Assembly: GCA_948857205.1 (NCBI GenBank)
Contig: CAQPRV010000073.1
Coordinates: forward strand, 1 to 19,656
DNA length: 19,656 bases
Source: an uncultured Clostridia bacterium
Lineage (GTDB): Bacteria; Bacillota; Clostridia; TANB77; CAG-508
Direction of reading: 5' to 3'
The first letter of the stretch is position 1. Each line of letters starts with the position of its first letter. Under the pieces are notes generated by a model. That model ran no database searches. It saw only the letters and a program-made list of their open reading frames with translations, and was not told the DNA's origin. Below are positions 14,127-19,656 of the stretch, one piece after another. The position numbers and the translations under genes are program-made.

Positions 14127-15239
14127 ATGTTAGATAAAGTAATAAGTTTGGAAGAAATAAGTAAAGATATTAATGAAAAGATTGGAGAGTTTAAAAAATT
14201 TAGAGCTGATAATGGATATTTTATGGTAAGTTTTAGAGATGAAAAACGTATACAATTATATGATAGAAAAATTAGTACAAATTTATCTTTTAGAGAAACA
14301 AATCAGGAAGTAACCTTTGGGCACTTTAAATCTAAAACTGGATATAATATTGGTACTTTTAAGAATGAAAAAGAATATGCAAATCATTATGGTGAATATA
14401 TAGCTTATATAATATTAAAACAACTTGGAAAAGATGCTTGTAAAGTTAATTTAGGAGAAATAGAAGTAAAAAATTCGTATGATGAAAAAATAGTAGTACA
14501 AGGAATATTGAGTCATTATGAATTAAGTCAACAGGAGATATATAAACCTATATGTACAGTCATAGATAATTATAAAGAAACACAATTTGATAGATATAAA
14601 GAGAGAGTATTAGAAAAAGATCCTAATAATTATAAAAATTATAATAATATAGAAGTAATTTTGGATGCTATTGATATTTTTTATAGAAAAAATGGACAAG
14701 AATCCAAGCTTAAAGAGGCAAGAAAAAAATTTTTTGATATGTGTATTTTTGATATTAAATTTGCAAATAGAGATAGACATGGTTCAAATTTTGGATTAAA
14801 GATTAATCAATTAACAAATGAAATTGAATTCTATTCATTATTTGATAATGAACAAATCTTAGGTTTTCAAGAAAATAAATCAGATGTAATTAAATATTTA
14901 TCAAATGTGGAACATTATAAAAAATTTAATAGTAAAGAATTAACATCTTGTATTGGAATACCACAAAATTCAAGAGATATACCTCCTCAAGAATTGTTAA
15001 GTTATTTATTAGAACATTACCCTAAAGAAACTATGAGTTCTTTACAAGATATAAATATATATAAAGTTTCACATTTAGAAGAAATTATGGATTTATGTCA
15101 TGGCTTATCAGAGGAACATAAACAATTTGCTAAAAAAATATTTAGAGAAATAGAAAAGGAAATTGAAAGTACAATAAAAAAATATGAAGAAAGAAGACTA
15201 ATAAAACCACAAACTAGTTTAGATATAGGAGAAAAGTAA
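14127..15239 (+). CDS. HipA-like / CtkA-like protein kinase
   Basis: The 370-residue product looks like a serine/threonine kinase of the HipA fold. The key region is FDIKFANRDRHGSNFGLKI, giving N214-x-D216-x-H218-x-x-N221, followed by the metal-binding FDN at D240. This is the NxDRHxxNxG ... FDN pattern of HipA and H. pylori CtkA. The N-terminal lobe is diverged and lacks the standard HipA N-terminal subdomain. The C-terminus is helical and charged. AGGAG at 14116-14120 is 6 nt from the ATG at 14127; an upstream ATG at 14085 lies before the predicted transcript start. No HipB-type helix-turn-helix gene is adjacent. The next gene starts 2 nt after the stop, so the two likely form a unit. The cellular target is unknown. 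Confidence 0.72.
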   Translation: MLDKVISLEEISKDINEKIGEFKKFRADNGYFMVSFRDEKRIQLYDRKISTNLSFRETNQEVTFGHFKSKTGYNIGTFKNEKEYANHYGEYIAYIILKQLGKDACKVNLGEIEVKNSYDEKIVVQGILSHYELSQQEIYKPICTVIDNYKETQFDRYKERVLEKDPNNYKNYNNIEVILDAIDIFYRKNGQESKLKEARKKFFDMCIFDIKFANRDRHGSNFGLKINQLTNEIEFYSLFDNEQILGFQENKSDVIKYLSNVEHYKKFNSKELTSCIGIPQNSRDIPPQELLSYLLEHYPKETMSSLQDINIYKVSHLEEIMDLCHGLSEEHKQFAKKIFREIEKEIESTIKKYEERRLIKPQTSLDIGEK

Positions 15240-15241
15240 TT

Positions 15242-15598
15242 ATGGAACACTTATATTTAAAATGGATAGATTATAAGACAAATAAAAAATATTTAATTGG
15301 AGCACTATTTAAACAGAATGGGAAATATTATTTTAAGCTAAGTAAAACTCATATAGAGAAAGCATTAGAGGAAAAGGTTATATCTAAAGCAATACTTCCA
15401 TTTTCAGATTATGACAAAATATATGAAAGCGATGAAATATTTGAGATTTTTAAAATAAGATTACCTAAAATTGAAAGATATTCTAAAGAGGAATTTCAAG
15501 GTTTATTAAATGATTTAGGTATGAATAACTATGGTGAATTCGAATATTTGAAGAAAACAAAAGGAGTATTATACACAGACAATTTCATAGTAGAATAA
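15242..15598 (+). CDS. Small partner protein of the HipA-like kinase, unknown function
   Basis: I cannot name this 118-residue protein. It starts MEHLYLKWIDYKTNKKYLIG, continues with GKYYFKLSK, then LPFSDYDKIYESDEIFEIF and IRLPK, and ends in a segment reading TKGVLYTDNFIVE. From memory, small proteins of this pattern (LxWxD ... GxYYF ... F.D..K.YESDE.F..F..R) occur next to HipA-like kinases, sometimes linked with HIRAN domains. No signal peptide or membrane helix is seen. Its SD (AGGAG at 15227-15231) lies inside the kinase gene and the ORFs are 2 nt apart, implying co-expression. It could be an inhibitor, substrate or targeting subunit of the kinase; that is inference. Confidence 0.6.
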   Translation: MEHLYLKWIDYKTNKKYLIGALFKQNGKYYFKLSKTHIEKALEEKVISKAILPFSDYDKIYESDEIFEIFKIRLPKIERYSKEEFQGLLNDLGMNNYGEFEYLKKTKGVLYTDNFIVE

Positions 15599-15783
15599 GC
15601 TATAGAAATTTGAAGGGAAAAAACTACATATTAAATTATTGATAATATTATTTAATTAATTTGATTAAGAATAGTTTGTATAGGTGGAATAATTATTTAT
15701 TTTAATTGATTGTCATAATATTAGTGGACTTTATAAACTTTTTATGATATTATATGTAAAACAAAAAAAGAAGAGAAAAAAAT
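15599..15783 (+). promoter_or_regulatory. Intergenic region with a candidate dgkA promoter
   Basis: This 185-bp AT-rich gap has no ORF or clear terminator. TTGTCA (15710-15715), 16 bp, TATAAA (15732-15737) is a possible promoter. TGGACT with TATTAT (15748-15753) at 17 bp is an alternative. The dgkA SD is weak (GAAGAG). Confidence 0.4.
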
Positions 15784-16152
15784 ATGAAAAATGTAAAAAT
15801 ATTTAGAAGTTTTAAATATGCTTTTCAAGGAATTATATCAGGAATAAAAAAAGAAAAAAATATGAAAATACACCTAACAATAATGATTATAGTAATAATA
15901 ATGGGGCTATTACTAAATATAGACACAAATGAATGGATAATATGTATAATATTATTTTCAATAGTAATAGCAGGAGAACTATTTAATACAGCAATTGAAA
16001 CAGTAGTAGATATGATAACTCTTGAAAAAAACGAAAAGGCGAAAATTGCTAAAGATGTATCAGCAGGTGGGGTATTAGTCTTAGCAATAGGTTCATTAAT
16101 AATTGGAATATACATATTTATTCCAAAAATTATAGATTTAATAACTAAGTAA
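15784..16152 (+). CDS. dgkA: DgkA-type diacylglycerol / undecaprenol kinase
   Basis: Members phosphorylate diacylglycerol in Gram-negatives and mainly undecaprenol in Firmicutes, which would recycle the lipid carrier for cell wall synthesis. The 122-residue product begins with an amphipathic segment (FRSFKYAFQGI). It then has about three membrane helices, with the family signature GELFNTAIETVVDMI between helices 1 and 2 and AKDVSAGGVLVLAIGSLIIG leading into the last. Length is typical. In B. subtilis the gene lies near cdd and era; here it stands alone with its own terminator. Confidence 0.93.
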   Translation: MKNVKIFRSFKYAFQGIISGIKKEKNMKIHLTIMIIVIIMGLLLNIDTNEWIICIILFSIVIAGELFNTAIETVVDMITLEKNEKAKIAKDVSAGGVLVLAIGSLIIGIYIFIPKIIDLITK

Positions 16153-16188
16153 AAATACATTTTATAAATAAATAAGTAAGACAAAACA

Positions 16189-16220
16189 AAAAGGAACATT
16201 AAATTTTTATTGTTCCTTTT
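16189..16220 (+). terminator. Terminator after dgkA
   Basis: AAAAGGAACA (16189-16198) pairs with TGTTCCTTTT (16211-16220) across a 12-nt loop, with the T-run forming the end of the stem. It separates dgkA from the Rrf2 gene, whose GTG start is only 26 nt further on. The promoter of rrf2 must therefore overlap or precede this structure. Confidence 0.75.
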
Positions 16221-16246
16221 AAAATAATTATAACGGAGGGAAAAGC

Positions 16247-16642
16247 GTGAAAATATCAACAAAAGGAAGATATGCCTTAAGAATAATGATAGATTTAGCA
16301 AACAACGATAATGGAAACTTTATATCACTAAAAGAAATAGCAAAAAGGCAAGGAGTATCAAGAAAATACTTAGAGCAAATAGTGTCTATGTTAAACAAAG
16401 CAAACTATTTAGAAACAGCAAGAGGGAATAATGGAGGATATAGGTTAGTAAAAGATGCTAAAGAATACAAAATAGGAGATATATTAAGAGCTACAGAAGG
16501 AGACTTAGCACCAATTGCATGCATCAATCAAGAGGAATGTAAAGAAAAAGAAAACTGCAAAACCTTTAAATTTTGGGAAGGCTTAGATGTAGTAATTAAT
16601 GAATACTTAGATAGTAAGACACTTGCAGATTTAATAAAATAA
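16247..16642 (+). CDS. Rrf2-family Fe-S transcriptional regulator (IscR-like)
   Basis: Rrf2 proteins are winged-helix regulators, and IscR senses iron-sulfur status through a [2Fe-2S] cluster. The 131-residue product starts MKISTKGRYALRIMIDLA, with recognition-helix region VSRKYLEQIVSMLNKA and the wing GNNGGYRL. Three cysteines fall at residues 92, 98 and 104, exactly as in E. coli IscR, so a cluster is likely. The fourth IscR ligand (H107) is F107 here. The start is GTG with CGGAGGG 6 nt upstream. Unlike usual isc operons, no cysteine desulfurase or scaffold gene follows. Instead it heads an HD protein, an AI-2E-type transporter and a DAHP synthase. Confidence 0.92.
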   Translation: MKISTKGRYALRIMIDLANNDNGNFISLKEIAKRQGVSRKYLEQIVSMLNKANYLETARGNNGGYRLVKDAKEYKIGDILRATEGDLAPIACINQEECKEKENCKTFKFWEGLDVVINEYLDSKTLADLIK

Positions 16643-16665
16643 ATTTAAAATAAGGAGGAATAAAT

Positions 16666-17238
16666 ATGAAAAGAGAAGAAGCAATTCAACTATTAAAAAA
16701 ATATAATAAGGAGGAGTTCCATATAAGACATGCACTAACAGTGGAAAAAGTTATGAGACATTTTGCAAAAGAAAATGGATATGAAGAAGACTTTTGGGGC
16801 TTAGTAGGTTTATTACATGATGTTGATTTTGAGCAATACCCAGATGAACATTGTAAAAAAGCAGTAGAATTATTAAAAGAAATAAATGCAAGTGACGAAA
16901 TGATACATGCTATATGTAGTCATGGATATGGTATTTGTTCAGAAATAAAGCCAGAACATGAAATGGAAAAAATATTATTTGCTATTGACGAATTAACAGG
17001 ACTAATTTGGGCAGCAGCAAAAATGAGACCATCACAAAGTACAAAAGATATGGAAGTATCAAGTTTAAAAAAGAAATTCAAAGACAAGAAATTTGCAGCA
17101 GGATGTTCAAGAGAAACAATAAAACAAGGAGCAGAACAACTCGGCATAGAATTAAACGATTTATTTGAAAAAACAATATTAGCAATGAGAGAAAGCGAAG
17201 AGGAAATTAATGTCGAAACAGAAAATCTTTCAAAATAA
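16666..17238 (+). CDS. HD-domain hydrolase
   Basis: The 190-residue cytosolic protein has the HD metal-binding pattern: H22 (IRHALTVEKVM), H51-D52 (LLHDVDFE), H86 (SHGYG) and D108 (FAIDELTGLI). It belongs to the small stand-alone HD/HDIG hydrolases found widely in clostridia, whose substrate (probably a phosphomonoester or nucleotide) is unassigned. AGGAGG precedes the ATG and the gene lies 23 bp after rrf2, so it is probably in the same transcript. The C-terminal 30 residues are acidic and not obviously part of the domain. Confidence 0.85.
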   Translation: MKREEAIQLLKKYNKEEFHIRHALTVEKVMRHFAKENGYEEDFWGLVGLLHDVDFEQYPDEHCKKAVELLKEINASDEMIHAICSHGYGICSEIKPEHEMEKILFAIDELTGLIWAAAKMRPSQSTKDMEVSSLKKKFKDKKFAAGCSRETIKQGAEQLGIELNDLFEKTILAMRESEEEINVETENLSK

Positions 17239-17280
17239 TTATTTTATATTTTAGATTTTAAGAAAGGAGGAATATGTTAA

Positions 17281-18381
17281 TTGGAAAACAAATCTACAGA
17301 TTTAAAAAAATATTTAATCTTAATAGTATTTACACTTGTTGGTCTTTGGATTATAAATAATTTAGCAATAATAGGTAATATACTTAAAAGTTTTTTTAAT
17401 ATAATATTTCCCTTTATCTTGGGAGGATGTTTAGCATATTTATTAAATTTACCAATGTCCTTTTTTGAAAGAAAATGTAAAAAGGTCAAAAATAAAAAGT
17501 TATTAAGGCTTATATCACTAAGCTTTGCAATACTTGTGATATTAACAATAATTATGCTAGTAATTACTTTAATTGTCCCAAGACTTATTGATATAGTAAA
17601 ATTATTAATAGATAATATCCCATATTATAGTGAGCAAATTGGTAATTTTATATCAGGATTAGAAATAGATCTACCACAATATAATATAGACATATATGCT
17701 TTAAAAGATCAAATTATGAATCAAATTCCAAATATATTAACAACATCAATATCTGTTATTACAAACACTGTAAGTGCAATTTCTAATTTTATTATAGCCA
17801 TTATTTTTGCTATTTACATATTAATAGATAAAGAAAAATTACAGAGACAATTTAATAAAATTATGAAAGCTTATATAGGTAAAAGAAAGAGAGCTAAATT
17901 AATAAATATAGGAAGAGTAGCAAGTAAAGTATTTAGAAAGTTTTTTACAGTACAGTGTTTAGAAGCAACTATCCTAGGTTCTTTGTGTATAATAGGTATG
18001 TTAATATTAAAAATACCATATGCAATATCTATAGGAGTCTTAATTGGAGTAACTGCTTTAATACCAATAGTTGGAGCTTTTATAGGAGTTATTATTGGAG
18101 CTATTCTAATTGTTTCTGTTGCTCCAATAAAAGTTATTACTTTTATAGTTTATGTGTTAATTTTACAACAAATAGAAGGAAATTTAATATATCCTAGAGT
18201 AGTAGGTAGTTCAGTAGGATTATCAGGAATGTGGGTATTAGCAGCAGTTACAGTTGGTGGTAGTATAGGTGGTATTTTAGGAATGTTAATAGGTGTACCA
18301 ATTGCTACTACAGTGTATACCTTATTAAGAAAAGATGTTAATAAAAAATTAGAAACTAAAAGTAAGAATTATATAATATAA
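17281..18381 (+). CDS. AI-2E family membrane transporter
   Basis: This family (PF01594; E. coli TqsA/YdiK type) includes autoinducer-2 exporters and Na+-coupled antiporters; the substrate here is unknown. The 366-residue product has about eight membrane helices. They run as two near the N-terminus, one near 80-100, a soluble segment around 105-160, and a C-terminal bundle. The family signatures ALIPIVGAFIGVIIG and QIEGNLIYPRVVGSSVGLSG lie in that bundle, followed by a glycine-rich GGSIGGILGMLIGVPIA. The start is TTG at 17281 with AAAGGAGG at 17263-17270. An out-of-frame ATG at 17274 is too close to that SD and opens only 28 codons. It lies between the HD gene and aroG with short gaps, suggesting one operon. 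Confidence 0.92.
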   Translation: MENKSTDLKKYLILIVFTLVGLWIINNLAIIGNILKSFFNIIFPFILGGCLAYLLNLPMSFFERKCKKVKNKKLLRLISLSFAILVILTIIMLVITLIVPRLIDIVKLLIDNIPYYSEQIGNFISGLEIDLPQYNIDIYALKDQIMNQIPNILTTSISVITNTVSAISNFIIAIIFAIYILIDKEKLQRQFNKIMKAYIGKRKRAKLINIGRVASKVFRKFFTVQCLEATILGSLCIIGMLILKIPYAISIGVLIGVTALIPIVGAFIGVIIGAILIVSVAPIKVITFIVYVLILQQIEGNLIYPRVVGSSVGLSGMWVLAAVTVGGSIGGILGMLIGVPIATTVYTLLRKDVNKKLETKSKNYII

Positions 18382-18403
18382 AAGATAAGGAAGGATAGTA
18401 ATT

Positions 18404-19444
18404 ATGGATAATAATTTAAATATAAAATTTAAAAGAGAATTACCAGAGCCAAAAGAATTAAAAGCTGAGATGCCTTTGTCAAAAGAGGGTGAAGAAAATA
18501 AATTAAAAATTGATAAAGAAATTTCAGAAGTTTTTAGAGGAAACAGTAATAAATTTATTCTTATAATTGGTCCTTGTTCAGCAGATAGAATGGATTCAGT
18601 TCTTGATTATATACATCGTCTTTCAGAAGTACAAGAACAAGTAAAAGATAAAATAATCTTAATTCCAAGAATATATACTGGAAAACCTAGAACAGTTGGT
18701 GTTGGTTATAAAGGCATGTTACATCAACCAGATCCTACAAAAGCTCCAGATATGTATGAAGGTATAAAGGCAATACGTTTACTACATAAAAAAGCTATTG
18801 AAGAAACTGGTTTATGCCCAGCTGATGAAATGCTTTATCCAGAAAATTATAGATATCTTTCAGATTTATTATCTTATGTTGCTGTTGGTGCTCGTTCAGT
18901 AGAAAATCAGGAACATCGTCTTGTTGCTTCAGGAATTGATGTTCCAGTTGGTATGAAAAATCCTACAAGTGGAGATCTTTCAATAATGCTAAATTCAATT
19001 AAGGCTGCTCAAAATCCTCAAACTTTCCTTTATAGAGGTTGGGAGGTAGAATCTAAAGGTAATGATTTAACACATGCAGTTTTAAGAGGTAGTGTTGACA
19101 AATTTGGAAATAATCATTGTAATTATCATTATGAGGATTTAAGTACTTTGTTTAATTTATATTGTAAGGGTGGATATGAAAATCCTGTTGTTATTGTTGA
19201 TACTAATCATTCTAATAGTGGTAAAAAATATTTGGAACAAATTAGAATTGCAAAGGAAGTTCTTCATGCTATGCGTCATAGTAAGGATATTAGTAGTATG
19301 ATTAAAGGGCTTATGATAGAGTCTTATATCGAGGATGGTTGCCAAAAAATAGAAGAGGGGATTTATGGTAAGTCAATTACTGATCCATGTTTGGGCTGGG
19401 ATAAGACTAAAGAACTTATTTTTTCTATTGCATCACAACTTTAA
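18404..19444 (+). CDS. aroG: 3-deoxy-7-phosphoheptulonate (DAHP) synthase, class I AroG type
   Basis: The enzyme joins phosphoenolpyruvate and erythrose 4-phosphate, the first step of the shikimate pathway. The 346-residue product is of the AroF/AroG/AroH subfamily. It has IGPCSA with metal ligand C58, KPRTVGVGYKGML, GARSVENQEHR, GMKNPTSGD, H269 in VDTNHSNSGK, E306 in MIESYIEDG and D327 in SITDPCLGW. An N-terminal extension of about 45 residues precedes the barrel, as in feedback-inhibited members; which amino acid inhibits it cannot be told. AAGGAAGGAT precedes the ATG, 22 bp after the AI-2E gene. No other aromatic gene is in the window. Codons become T-ending toward the 3' end. Confidence 0.96.
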   Translation: MDNNLNIKFKRELPEPKELKAEMPLSKEGEENKLKIDKEISEVFRGNSNKFILIIGPCSADRMDSVLDYIHRLSEVQEQVKDKIILIPRIYTGKPRTVGVGYKGMLHQPDPTKAPDMYEGIKAIRLLHKKAIEETGLCPADEMLYPENYRYLSDLLSYVAVGARSVENQEHRLVASGIDVPVGMKNPTSGDLSIMLNSIKAAQNPQTFLYRGWEVESKGNDLTHAVLRGSVDKFGNNHCNYHYEDLSTLFNLYCKGGYENPVVIVDTNHSNSGKKYLEQIRIAKEVLHAMRHSKDISSMIKGLMIESYIEDGCQKIEEGIYGKSITDPCLGWDKTKELIFSIASQL

Positions 19445-19656
19445 TCGAGTTTAGACTTTTTGTAAGTGAAGGTTATAATTCAGTAAATAGCTATTGAACT
19501 ATGCTCCCTAAGCTATACAAATCTTGATTTTTAGGGCAGATAATTAAATAAAGGGAAGAATAATATCTAAAATATTTATTCAAATTCTCGGCTGCCTTAC
19601 AAATATTAAGAAATTCTAATCATATAAAATGCGCCTCTTTCACGTTCAAAACTACA
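19445..19656. other. Non-coding right end
   Basis: No gene can be supported here. It holds the second palindromic repeat copy (19454-19495) and a weak CCCTAA/TTAGGG inverted pair near 19504-19534. On the minus strand a 17-codon open frame runs from the window edge to a stop at 19606-19608 and would end ERGAFYMIRIS. It may be the tail of a gene or chance. No clear terminator for aroG is visible. Confidence 0.4.
19454..19495 (+). repeat. Degenerate copy 2 of the palindromic repeat
   Basis: This matches 13968-14009 at 38 of 42 positions without gaps, including an exact 19-mer (19462-19480, GTAAGTGAAGGTTATAATT) and the AAATAGCTATT centre. The right half of the palindrome has decayed. The promoter-like spacing (TAGACT, 16 bp, TATAAT) is kept. 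It lies 9 bp after aroG. Confidence 0.85.

Noticed and set aside
15825..16301. Minus-strand 158-codon frame over dgkA and the intergenic region
   Set aside because: It runs through the dgkA terminator and is antisense to a clear DgkA protein; no support for translation.
17274..17360. ATG just after the SD of the AI-2E gene
   Set aside because: It is only 3 nt from the SD, in another frame, and opens 28 codons; the TTG at 17281 gives the full family protein.
17955..18197. Second + strand frame rich in Tyr/Asn/Ser inside the AI-2E gene
   Set aside because: It is an out-of-frame reading of the membrane protein's codons with no SD.

Overview
The window is from an AT-rich, low-GC Firmicute, most likely a spore-forming clostridium-like bacterium. 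The evidence is the rny–ymdB–spoVS block, AGGAGG-type ribosome binding sites, A/T-ending codons, occasional TTG and GTG starts, and a clostridium/streptococcus-style type II fatty acid gene order. Every gene I can support lies on the + strand. I saw no rRNA, tRNA, CRISPR array or intact transposase.

Layout. (1) 1–3208: a 5' non-coding region with a promoter and a striking 25-bp inverted repeat, then rny (RNase Y), a terminator, ymdB (phosphodiesterase) and spoVS with its own promoter and terminator. (2) 3220–3445: a 226-bp almost fully palindromic non-coding element. (3) 3537–13928: a long lipid gene cluster: AMP-forming acyl-CoA/ACP synthetase, a frameshifted biotin-protein ligase, fabD, fabG, fabF, accB, fabZ, a 26-codon leader ORF fused by ATGA overlap to accC, accC, accD, accA and fabI. 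Together these encode malonyl-CoA formation (AccBCAD, biotinylated by BirA), malonyl transfer (FabD), condensation (FabF), and the reduction, dehydration and reduction steps (FabG, FabZ, FabI). FabH, acyl carrier protein and a dedicated regulator are not in the cluster. (4) 13971–15598: a perfect 68-bp palindrome, then a HipA-like kinase gene with its own promoter and a small partner gene. (5) 15784–19444: dgkA with a terminator, then an apparent operon of an IscR-type Rrf2 regulator, an HD-domain protein, an AI-2E-family membrane protein and a DAHP synthase (first step of aromatic biosynthesis). (6) 19445–19656: non-coding, with a degenerate second copy of the palindromic repeat.

The points most worth a second look are the inverted repeat bracketing the rny promoter, the 226-bp hairpin element, the accC leader ORF with nearby GGGGACGGAG repeats, the repeated palindrome with an embedded promoter-like sequence, the solitary HipA-like kinase pair without a visible antitoxin, and the birA frameshift at a CGG codon. 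All functional calls come from reading motifs; no database search was possible.
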